DNA from: Mucilaginibacter kameinonensis
GTDB lineage: Bacteria; Bacteroidota; Bacteroidia; Sphingobacteriales; Sphingobacteriaceae
Assembly (NCBI RefSeq): GCF_003675385.1
Contig: NZ_RCWZ01000003.1
Location: 744,001-808,000 of the forward strand
Reading direction: 5' to 3'
DNA length: 64,000 nucleotides
The position numbers and the translations under genes were made by a program. The notes under the pieces were generated by a model. The model made no database searches. It saw nothing but the letters and a program-made list of their open reading frames with translations, and had not been told where the DNA came from. Shown here piece by piece: positions 1 to 7,691 of this stretch; position 1 is the first letter of the stretch, and each line of letters opens with the position of its first letter.

Positions 1-1291
1 GCGGCGAACTGGCCAGCAAATGGAAGTTAAAATTCCCGATAGCACTGTATTGGTACAATGGGTGACCAACCGTTGGAAGCGGAAAGTTCAGGAACATCGG
101 ATTATTTTTTTGTACCACATCACTACCATCGTAAATAGAACCTAAAGTATAATTTGAAGGCAGGTATTTTGCTGATGTAGTAATTGATGGAATATCTGTG
201 CTTTGCGGTTGTGTGATATATCCTGTTGGATAAAACTGGTTGGCAACACTTAAAGAATCGGCCCACTGGTAGTTGTTTCCGTATGAAAGGTGCGCAACAT
301 CAGCAACAGGGCTGCCTACTACGCGATAGCCAAACTTACAGTTAATAGCTACGTTGTTATAATACATACCCGCTGCACCTTCTTCAAAGTTGATACAACC
401 ACCACGACCGCTTTGTACCTGGCGATAACCACCACTAACGAATGTGTTATTGTACATTACGATATTGGTTTGAGGAGCACCGGTAGCCTGACCTTTGTTT
501 GATGCTTTTTGTCCGTTGGTAGCAGTGCCCATAAACATATTGTAAGCCATGGTGCCAACAGTACCACCTTTAGCATTTAAACAGTCGCCACCGCTAACGC
601 CATTTTTCTCAAAGGTATTTCTGAAGATGGCTATTTTACCAGCCGAGATACGGATCGGATCATCTACCCCACCATACAACCAGGAATCTTCCATGATAAA
701 GTTGCCGTTATAATTGGCAAACAAGATACTGTATTGGTTGCCGGTACCTGATCCTGCAATGGTTGATGTAGCTTTTCCTTCTGTTAAACCGGCATACTCC
801 ACATGCGTCCACCTTAATACCAACAAATTACAGGTAGGGCCGCCAATAATACCTTTCCACTTGCCCGCATATGCAGGGTCGGCAGCAGCTGTAAGGCCAC
901 CCGGTGCGTCGTTTTTCACAATGCCCGGTACGGTGATCCAGTTTGGCTGATCTTTTGAACCGTTACTTACTAAAGTTCCAAGTGCTATAAGGCTGCTTCC
1001 TACACCCATGTTTAGCCTGACACCAGGCTGCATTAACAAAGTGTCAGTTGGGTTGATCACCAGATCGCAACCGTCTTCAACGGTGTATGTTTTGCCGCTA
1101 AGCATGGTACCTTTTACGGGGATTACTGTTGAACCACTTGAGCTGCATGAAAGCGGAGCCTTATCACTTACCGGGTTTGCAGCCGGCGGTGTATAGCTGT
1201 AAATGTCCATGTGCTCACCTTTCCATTTCTGGCAACCGGAAAAGGCCGCTGCCATCAGGATACAAATAACTGGGATTATATATTTTTTCAT
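1..1291 (-). CDS. Right-handed beta-helix surface lipoprotein (3' end outside window)
   Basis: The frame opens at an ATG at 1291 and stays open on the minus strand to the window edge, giving about 430 visible codons; the last residues and the stop lie outside. The first 20 residues are a lipoprotein signal ending in the lipobox FSGC (Cys20), so the protein should be lipid-anchored, probably in the outer membrane. The body is rich in Asn, Gly and short beta-strand repeats and resembles the paralogue at 6470-7678, including an early GKTYTV segment and a SSP motif near the C-terminus. It begins 11 bases after the stop of the TonB receptor at 1303-4131, so the two are very likely co-transcribed. 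I infer a surface partner of that receptor, in the place a SusD protein would occupy. No catalytic residues can be assigned. Confidence 0.75.
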   Translation of the reverse strand, partial: MKKYIIPVICILMAAAFSGCQKWKGEHMDIYSYTPPAANPVSDKAPLSCSSSGSTVIPVKGTMLSGKTYTVEDGCDLVINPTDTLLMQPGVRLNMGVGSSLIALGTLVSNGSKDQPNWITVPGIVKNDAPGGLTAAADPAYAGKWKGIIGGPTCNLLVLRWTHVEYAGLTEGKATSTIAGSGTGNQYSILFANYNGNFIMEDSWLYGGVDDPIRISAGKIAIFRNTFEKNGVSGGDCLNAKGGTVGTMAYNMFMGTATNGQKASNKGQATGAPQTNIVMYNNTFVSGGYRQVQSGRGGCINFEEGAAGMYYNNVAINCKFGYRVVGSPVADVAHLSYGNNYQWADSLSVANQFYPTGYITQPQSTDIPSITTSAKYLPSNYTLGSIYDGSDVVQKNNPMFLNFPLPTVGHPLYQYSAIGNFNFHLLASSP

Positions 1292-1302
1292 CGTTGCGTT
1301 TA

Positions 1303-4131
1303 TTATAATTTATACCTGAAACCACCAAGGAATAGTGTTTTGTAATAGTCGCTTTGTACAAGCGTTTGACCTGCAATATCCTGTTTGCCTAAAAACTCTT
1401 GTTGTTTTGCATCAAGACTGCCGTGCGGGTATTTTAAATAGATTTTGCTGGCAGCGTTGGTGATATTATTAACCTTACCATAGAAAGACAGCCTTTTGGC
1501 GATAGTTTTCTCAAAAGAAAAATCTAACTGATTATAGGCATGCTGATAAAAATCAAGGTTGTAGTACGGTGATACCTGTGCAAGACGCTCGCCTGTGTAA
1601 ACAAAGGCCAGCTGTATATCCAAACCTAACTTAGCGCTTTTGTACAGTACAGATGCATTGCCCACGTGGTCTGCCTGACCTTGCAGCGGACGGGTTTCAT
1701 CCACATTGGTTTGTTTTAAACCCAGGGTTGGATCATTTGAATAAAGCAGTTTGTTTGTAGTGATCCTTGAATGGGTATAGGTATAGTTAATTGAAAAGCC
1801 TATCACGCCAAAGAATTTAGTAGCCAAAGCTTCAAAACCATAGTTGGTTGCGTTACCCGGATCATTTTGAGGTTTAATAACCTGCGAGCTTGGGCCGCCA
1901 TCACGCACAACGAAATACTCAATAGGATTGTAGATCTTTTTGTAGAAAGAGCCCAACAATAACTGATCAGCACCACCCGGGAAAAACTCATAACGTACGT
2001 CGTAGTTATCTGCAGTGATGTGTTTTAAATAAGGGTTACCAACCTGGTCAAAATACTCACCGGTAACTTTATATGGCACCTGCTCGCCAAAGCCCGGACG
2101 GCTGATTGCCGCGAAGTATGACGCGCGGATATTTTGATTATCTGTTAACTGATATTTTAAATGGATGCTTGGCAAAACATCAGTGTATTTAATGTTACCA
2201 CTCCTTTGTGTAACCGTTTCAGGCGATTGGGTAGCATAAGTTAAATCGGTATTTTCGATACGAACACCACCTAATACCTGGAGTTTCGGAAACAGATCAA
2301 ACTTAACCTGTAAATACTCTGCGTTATCATTTTCTCTTACGTGGTAGTTGTTTTGCAAATCGGGGTTGTTGGCACCGATACCATCAGCAGCCGAATTGAA
2401 TGCAAAAGGAATGGCATCGAAGTTATTATTGAACAAGGTTGATTTACCACCGGTTAATGAATAAGTGATATAATCAGCATCTCTTACTTTATGACGATAC
2501 AAACCACCTGCCGAAAATTCAACATCTTTACCGGCAATTTTTGGAGTATAGATCAGGTTAGCATATCCTGAAAGGTCTTTATCCCGGTTATTTTCCCAAT
2601 GATGGTCTAACTGGGTATTGTTATCAACCTCGGCAGTAACAGCGCCTGAATTATTTAGGGTTTTATTAGCATCATAAAAAAATTCGGTTCTGTCAGGCTG
2701 GTGCCTGGTAGCTTGTGAATATACTCCATCCCAGTTTAAGCGCCACTCGTTGCCAAGCCAATGCTCACCATGTAGGGTTGAGTTATAGATATTTTGCTTG
2801 GTTAACATGCTCCTGTTTGAGATAGTGATCTGTTTACTTAAACCAGTAGAGTTTAAGCCCAAACCCAGCGTATCAGAAGTAAAGCGTGATTCAAATTCGC
2901 TTTGATGGATGTAAAGGTTGTATAACGAGATTTTGTTTTTGTCGTTAAAAGCGTAATCTATTTTGTTGTGGATACCTACACGTTCTGTCTGGGTAGAATA
3001 GGTGCGATCATAAGCATCAGAAAACTGAGGCGAGTTTGGCAGCGGAATAGCCGATGGTTGGGCGTTTGGCGTAAGCTGCTTTGAATTAGAGCCGCGGTAA
3101 ATGTTCTGATAACTTGCAGATACGATAACACCTAATTTTTTATCCAAAAACCTGTCGCCGATGGTAATACCTGCTGTTGAGCTAAATGGGGTTGACATAT
3201 TTTTGTCGCTTGTAAGCGCCTTATTGCTAAAATCGGCATACGTAGCAGCATAGCTGTTGCCATTAATAGCTGCCGGAGATTTGCTGTTAGGAGATGCGCT
3301 AAAACCAACAAACGGTCTGCTTGATGAAAACAGTGTGGAAAAACCGCCAGATACGTTAGCACTGAAAGTAAACTGACTTGGGGCACTTTTCATTACCAGG
3401 TTCATTACACCGCCAATAGCGTCACCTTCCATACTTGGGGTAAGTGCTTTGATCACTTCAAGCCTTTCCAGCATTTCTGAAGGGAATATATCCATCGGCA
3501 CAAAACGGTACTGGCCATCCGGACTTGGTATTTTAATACCATTTACCAGTGTTGAGTTGTAACGCTGATCCATACCCCTGATAATGGCGTAACGACCTTC
3601 GCCGCTTGCCGAACGCTGGATTGTTACACCGCTGACACGTTGTAAGGCATTGGCTACGGTAACATCCGGCAATAACTTAATAGTGTTTGCCGAAAGTACG
3701 TTGATAACCATTGGCGCGTTTTTTTCAATGTTACGTACTGCATGATCAGATTCTTTGTTGGCCTCGCCTTTAATCTGGATCTCGGTCATTTGCATACTGG
3801 CGTCTTGCAGCAGTATGTTTACCGTAACTACATCGCTGGCTGATGTAATATTACCTTCACTAATTTTAGATGACGTATAACCAACATAGTTTGCCTGTAC
3901 TTTGTATGGGCCGTTTTTTAAATTTTTGAAACTATAGGCACCATTAAGGTTAACCGCAACAAACTTGCTAACCCCATCCTGGGTTAAATGCACGGTTGCT
4001 CCGGTAAGGGGTTCGCCGGTTTTAGCATCGGTTACCTTTCCCCTTATGGTTTGGGCCATAGTTGTAAAGGAAAATAGCAGGCATATTGAGAATAATAGCA
4101 ATAACCTGTTAAGAAAGTAAGGGTGTTTCAT
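1303..4131 (-). CDS. TonB-dependent outer-membrane receptor
   Basis: A 942-residue energised outer-membrane importer. It has a signal peptide (about 1-27, ending TMAQ), a carboxypeptidase-regulatory-like beta-sandwich (about 28-115), a plug (about 125-250, with the IIRGMDQRYNSTLVNG segment and EGDAIGGVMN) and a long beta-barrel ending in hydrophobic/aromatic GFRYKL, as outer-membrane proteins do. The frame extends to a TTG at 4137, but the ATG at 4131 gives a clean signal peptide and is preferred. It is closely related to the receptor at 7692-10418, and each is followed within 11-13 bases by a beta-helix lipoprotein. The promoter region carries three 11-bp tandem repeats (4211-4239). Neighbouring phosphatase and repeats suggest a phosphorus-containing substrate; this is inference, the fold does not show it. 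Confidence 0.9.
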   Translation of the reverse strand: MKHPYFLNRLLLLFSICLLFSFTTMAQTIRGKVTDAKTGEPLTGATVHLTQDGVSKFVAVNLNGAYSFKNLKNGPYKVQANYVGYTSSKISEGNITSASDVVTVNILLQDASMQMTEIQIKGEANKESDHAVRNIEKNAPMVINVLSANTIKLLPDVTVANALQRVSGVTIQRSASGEGRYAIIRGMDQRYNSTLVNGIKIPSPDGQYRFVPMDIFPSEMLERLEVIKALTPSMEGDAIGGVMNLVMKSAPSQFTFSANVSGGFSTLFSSSRPFVGFSASPNSKSPAAINGNSYAATYADFSNKALTSDKNMSTPFSSTAGITIGDRFLDKKLGVIVSASYQNIYRGSNSKQLTPNAQPSAIPLPNSPQFSDAYDRTYSTQTERVGIHNKIDYAFNDKNKISLYNLYIHQSEFESRFTSDTLGLGLNSTGLSKQITISNRSMLTKQNIYNSTLHGEHWLGNEWRLNWDGVYSQATRHQPDRTEFFYDANKTLNNSGAVTAEVDNNTQLDHHWENNRDKDLSGYANLIYTPKIAGKDVEFSAGGLYRHKVRDADYITYSLTGGKSTLFNNNFDAIPFAFNSAADGIGANNPDLQNNYHVRENDNAEYLQVKFDLFPKLQVLGGVRIENTDLTYATQSPETVTQRSGNIKYTDVLPSIHLKYQLTDNQNIRASYFAAISRPGFGEQVPYKVTGEYFDQVGNPYLKHITADNYDVRYEFFPGGADQLLLGSFYKKIYNPIEYFVVRDGGPSSQVIKPQNDPGNATNYGFEALATKFFGVIGFSINYTYTHSRITTNKLLYSNDPTLGLKQTNVDETRPLQGQADHVGNASVLYKSAKLGLDIQLAFVYTGERLAQVSPYYNLDFYQHAYNQLDFSFEKTIAKRLSFYGKVNNITNAASKIYLKYPHGSLDAKQQEFLGKQDIAGQTLVQSDYYKTLFLGGFRYKL

Positions 4132-4210
4132 GAACAACGGGTTTAATTTTCCGCAAAGAAACCCGCTGAAAACTGGAGAAAAATTGAATAAAGAAGCCTA
4201 AGAATAATAC

Positions 4211-4239
4211 ATAACCGAAACTTAACATACACTTAATAA
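4211..4239 (-). promoter_or_regulatory. Pho-box-like tandem 11-bp repeats
   Basis: On the plus strand three 7-bp units, ATAACCG (4211), TTAACAT (4222) and TTAATAA (4233), begin exactly 11 bp apart. They lie 80-108 bp upstream of the receptor start at 4131. Direct repeats of about 7 bp with 4-bp spacers and TTAACA-like cores are the known layout of PhoB/PhoP-family sites. Assignment as a Pho box is inference from geometry and the adjacent phosphatase. Confidence 0.5.
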
Positions 4240-4314
4240 TGCAGCGATTAAAGTGCTTCAAAAACCCATCTTATATTAAGGATTGGCAATCACGATCAAT
4301 TATTATTGGTTATC

Positions 4315-4350
4315 AGGTTTACAGCTTACCGTTTGATAAGCTGTAAACCT
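4315..4350 (-). terminator. Perfect hairpin after the phosphatase gene
   Basis: Arms 4315-4328 and 4337-4350 pair over 14 bp with an 8-base loop. No clear T-run follows on the minus strand, so it may act as an mRNA 3'-end stabiliser or a weak terminator separating the phosphatase gene from the receptor at 1303-4131. Confidence 0.4.
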
Positions 4351-4368
4351 AAATTGGAATAAACCGGA

Positions 4369-4393
4369 TTACACAAGGAAGCGCCTTGTGTAA
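4369..4393 (-). terminator. Second hairpin just after the phosphatase stop
   Basis: Arms 4369-4378 and 4384-4393 form a perfect 10-bp stem with a 5-base loop, starting 10 bases after the phosphatase stop codon at 4403. With the hairpin at 4315-4350 it makes a tandem pair. There is no strong T-run, so Rho-independent termination is uncertain. Confidence 0.4.
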
Positions 4394-4402
4394 ATTCAGT
4401 TT

Positions 4403-5434
4403 CTATTTAGTAAGCTCGGTTTGGTAAAGCACTTCTCCCTGGTAATTTATCGCCCTTACGTTTAACCGTTTCTCATCTATAGCAAAATACATAAAGCCAT
4501 GCTCTGATGCCTGGAAACGGCTATAGGGAATACCTGCTGTAACTTTTGTGAGTTCAGAACCTGCGCCTGAAATAAACTGATGGGTAAAACCTTCAGGTTT
4601 CAGGTGTTGCAAAGAATGCTCATGCCCCGAAAGGTAAACGTCAACTTTATGCTCTTCAAAAGTTTTGGTTAATGATTTTCTCATGGTCAACGTATCGTAG
4701 TTGTCGATACGGGGCCCTACAGAATAACAAGGATGATGACCAATCACGATTTTCCATTTCACATCTTCAGACGCATTCGCCAGTGTTTCATTAAGCCATT
4801 GCATTTGTTTTTCAACATACTGGGCCTGCGCTTCATGTAAAAAAGGATCGGTATCAATAAACACCAGCAACGCCTTTGCTTTTGCCTGTTGCCTATTCTC
4901 TTTCGGTTCTTTTTTAACGGCCTCGTCCTCTTTGTTTTTAGCTTTGTTCAGACTGATCTCTTTGGAGTAATATCGCGCTGGCATATTCCAGCGACGGCTT
5001 ATTTTGCTGTACCTGATCTGGGCGTCAACATCCGAATGATAATCGTGATTTCCAAAAACCGGGTACCAATCGCATTGCAGTGAATGCGCGGTATAAATAT
5101 TCTCGAACGAATAATGCCATAAGGGGTCAAATTCGCTGATAACACCTTTGGGATAAAAATTATCCCCAACAGAAACTACAAAATCATTTGGATGCGTCGC
5201 TCCCCAAAGGCCCATCTGTTTACCCACTTCCAGCTGATCGTATTCGCCATTACGGCCCCAATCGCCCAGTGCCATAAAATGCAGGGAGTAATCATCTTTA
5301 ATTGCAGGCAGTAATGTAAGTTCCTCACTTGTTAAATGAGTTACCCTGTCTGCTGCAAGGGCACCCAAAGGCGCAATAAGCGAAGCTCCTATTGCCGATA
5401 GTGCAGTATTTTTTACAAAATCTCTTCTTTTCAT
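4403..5434 (-). CDS. Tat-exported purple acid phosphatase (metallophosphoesterase)
   Basis: A 343-residue calcineurin-fold phosphoesterase of the purple/tartrate-resistant acid phosphatase type, expected to release phosphate from organic esters outside the cytoplasm. The five metal motifs are present in order: GDWG (57-60), GDNFYPKG (90-97), GNHD (128-131), GHHPC (232-236) and GHEHS (270-274). The N-terminus KRRDFVKN followed by a hydrophobic stretch is a twin-arginine signal. A Lys/Glu-rich insert at about 163-187 looks like a surface loop. The frame reaches upstream to a TTG at 5461 inside the preceding gene, but the ATG at 5434 places the RR motif at the N-terminus. It follows the YncE-like gene by 7 bases, so it is in the same operon. 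Substrate (phosphomonoester, phytate or other) cannot be read from sequence. Confidence 0.9.
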   Translation of the reverse strand: MKRRDFVKNTALSAIGASLIAPLGALAADRVTHLTSEELTLLPAIKDDYSLHFMALGDWGRNGEYDQLEVGKQMGLWGATHPNDFVVSVGDNFYPKGVISEFDPLWHYSFENIYTAHSLQCDWYPVFGNHDYHSDVDAQIRYSKISRRWNMPARYYSKEISLNKAKNKEDEAVKKEPKENRQQAKAKALLVFIDTDPFLHEAQAQYVEKQMQWLNETLANASEDVKWKIVIGHHPCYSVGPRIDNYDTLTMRKSLTKTFEEHKVDVYLSGHEHSLQHLKPEGFTHQFISGAGSELTKVTAGIPYSRFQASEHGFMYFAIDEKRLNVRAINYQGEVLYQTELTK

Positions 5435-5441
5435 CCCAATA

Positions 5442-6443
5442 TTATTGCTGACGGTAAACAAGTAGCTTAAATGTACCGGGCTTCATGGTTTTGGTTCCCT
5501 GTTCATAATCGGCAACCGGGAAATAAAGTTTATGTGTAGCCAGATCAATAGCCATGGTTTTAGCGCGATATTGTGTGGTTAAAGTTTGCACAGCGCTGTA
5601 AGTATCAGGGGCATTTTGTTTAAAGATACTGGCGGTTCCGTCGCCGTTTGAGGCTACCAGTATTTTTTGAACCGGATCATACACAACGGCATCAACCCCA
5701 GCGCCAATCGGCAGTGTCTGGATCACTTTGCCTGTTGGGATATCAACTACGCTAAGCCCCTTGTTTTCGCGGCAAACGGTAAACAATTTTTGGTTCGCTT
5801 TATCCATTGCTATACCTGTAGGGCCGCCACAAGGGCTTAAGGTATAGTTTTTGGAGACCATTAGTGTTTTTGTGTCGATTACGTTCAGGCTGCTTTTATC
5901 CTCCAGGTTGTTATATATGGTTCCTTTACCATCGGCAACAGCAAATTCAGGAGCGCCGCCCATATCAATTGATGCTACCTGTTTCATTGATACCGGATCA
6001 ATTACACATGAACTGCTGCTATGCCCGTTAAACGTGAAGATCTTTTTTGAATAAGGGTCAAAAATAATCGCGTCAGCGCCTTTATGATCTAAGGGAATGC
6101 GGGTAATAACAGCCAGTGTTTTTATATCAAACACAATTACTTCGTCGGCTTTACCATCGCTTATAAAGCCTTTATTAAGCTCATTATCAACAGCTATGCC
6201 ATGCACACCTTGCATGTTGCCAATGGTGCCTTTAACCGTTTCGGTTTTCAAGTCAACTACATTTACTTCAGTACCGTGTGACGCGTATAATGTATGATTT
6301 GGCTGATCGATAAATACATAGTCGTAACCACCATTGCCGGGTAAAGCGATGGTTTTATCCAATACATAATTCTGAGCAGATGCCTTTGATAAACCTAAAA
6401 ACAGGCCGACATTTAAAAGAAAGAAAAACGCTATTTTTTTCAT
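5442..6443 (-). CDS. YncE/YVTN-type seven-bladed beta-propeller, secreted
   Basis: A 333-residue protein with a cleavable signal peptide (about 1-23, ending ASA) and repeated blades of the YncE type (VNVVDLKTETVKGTI, VIVFDIKTLAVITRI, LNVIDTKTL, LSVVDIPTGKVI). Such propellers usually act as periplasmic or surface binding scaffolds without catalytic residues. It lies between a beta-helix lipoprotein (26 bases upstream) and the purple acid phosphatase (7 bases downstream), all on the minus strand, so it probably belongs to the receptor operon starting at 10418. A role as a ligand-binding or assembly partner in phosphorus uptake is inferred from context only. Confidence 0.85.
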   Translation of the reverse strand: MKKIAFFFLLNVGLFLGLSKASAQNYVLDKTIALPGNGGYDYVFIDQPNHTLYASHGTEVNVVDLKTETVKGTIGNMQGVHGIAVDNELNKGFISDGKADEVIVFDIKTLAVITRIPLDHKGADAIIFDPYSKKIFTFNGHSSSSCVIDPVSMKQVASIDMGGAPEFAVADGKGTIYNNLEDKSSLNVIDTKTLMVSKNYTLSPCGGPTGIAMDKANQKLFTVCRENKGLSVVDIPTGKVIQTLPIGAGVDAVVYDPVQKILVASNGDGTASIFKQNAPDTYSAVQTLTTQYRAKTMAIDLATHKLYFPVADYEQGTKTMKPGTFKLLVYRQQ

Positions 6444-6469
6444 GTTGATATTATATTAAATATTGATGC

Positions 6470-7678
6470 TTAATGTTTATTCCCTTTATCATCGCTGGTG
6501 TAAGCACCCAGGTCAAGGTTATATTGCGTGTTGCCCGCACTGAATGCCGGCGATGTGCTTTGCAAGCGAAAATCATTGGTATTAGGATATCCGTTAGGTG
6601 CAGCCACCGTACCATCAAACTTTACAAACATTGGATCCTTATCCCCTATCTTTTTTGAGATCAGATCGGTTGGCTGAGGTTTTCCCAAACCAGATGGAGG
6701 ATAAAATCCATCCCGGATGTTGATCTTTAAAGTCGGATCTACCAAATCGGCATAAGTATCAACCGTGGCATAAAACAGGTTGTTACCATATGTGGTGTGG
6801 GCTATATCGCCGTCGTCAAATAATTCAATGCCATGGTAATCGTTAACTATAATATTATTAAAAATGTGGCCGATGGCATTTACACCAACAGAAACAGCAC
6901 GCCCCGGCTCTGCCGAACCCCTTCGCCAGCCATTTGAAACCAGTGTATTATTGTACACATATACCTCAGTTTGCGGAAAGGGCTTGCTCGAACTGGTTTC
7001 GAGTTTAACACCTGAACCCGCCTGGCTAAAAATTACATTGTAAGCCACAGTACCGGTAACACCAGTTTTTAGGTTAATGCCCTCACCATCGGTACTACCC
7101 GATGAGCTGATGGTGTTTCTTAAAATTGTTACTTTAGCACCGTTACTCAAGGCCATCAAATCATCTTGTCCGTTGGTAAACCACGAATCTTCAATATCTA
7201 CATTTATAGGAGCTTTCACCTTCAGGGTGCCGCGTGCACTTCCGGAAGCATCGGGCCCGCCCGTGTTATCAACATGCGTCCAGATAATGGTTATGGCCTG
7301 GGCTGTATCGCATTGAAAACCGCCCCAGGTACCGGGTTTGTTCGAGTCAGAATTAAAATACACCGGCTGATCTTTTGTGCCTACCAGTTTTAAAACACCC
7401 TGAATATTAACCTGCGAATTGTTTTTCACAATAACATTTGCACCCGGCTGAGCGTAAAGTGTATCGCCTTTTTTTACCGTAACATCGGCAGTTATGGTAT
7501 AAGTTTCGCCGGTTACTAAAGTGCCTTTTACAAAGCCGCTGATATTACCGGGCTGTATAGGACTTGAAGTAGGGATCTTAATTTGAGTAAACGTAGTCAA
7601 CTCAGCTTTTTTACAGCTATTAAGGGTAACAGTTGCAATAAAGCCAACTGCTAACATAAATATATATTTCACTTTCAT
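6470..7678 (-). CDS. Right-handed beta-helix surface lipoprotein
   Basis: A 402-residue lipoprotein with signal and lipobox LNSC (Cys22). Residues about 50-370 carry the short strand-turn pattern of parallel beta-helices with many Asn-ladder positions (for example VTILRNTISS, VYVYNNTLVSNG, GHIFNNIIVND). It starts 13 bases after the stop of the TonB receptor at 7692-10418. The same receptor-lipoprotein pairing occurs again at 1-4131. This suggests that the beta-helix protein is the surface partner of the receptor, as SusD is for SusC. The fold is shared by polysaccharide lyases, but no lyase active site is recognisable; a carbohydrate-binding or hydrolytic role remains possible. Confidence 0.8.
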   Translation of the reverse strand: MKVKYIFMLAVGFIATVTLNSCKKAELTTFTQIKIPTSSPIQPGNISGFVKGTLVTGETYTITADVTVKKGDTLYAQPGANVIVKNNSQVNIQGVLKLVGTKDQPVYFNSDSNKPGTWGGFQCDTAQAITIIWTHVDNTGGPDASGSARGTLKVKAPINVDIEDSWFTNGQDDLMALSNGAKVTILRNTISSSGSTDGEGINLKTGVTGTVAYNVIFSQAGSGVKLETSSSKPFPQTEVYVYNNTLVSNGWRRGSAEPGRAVSVGVNAIGHIFNNIIVNDYHGIELFDDGDIAHTTYGNNLFYATVDTYADLVDPTLKINIRDGFYPPSGLGKPQPTDLISKKIGDKDPMFVKFDGTVAAPNGYPNTNDFRLQSTSPAFSAGNTQYNLDLGAYTSDDKGNKH

Positions 7679-7691
7679 GGATTTGATGCTT

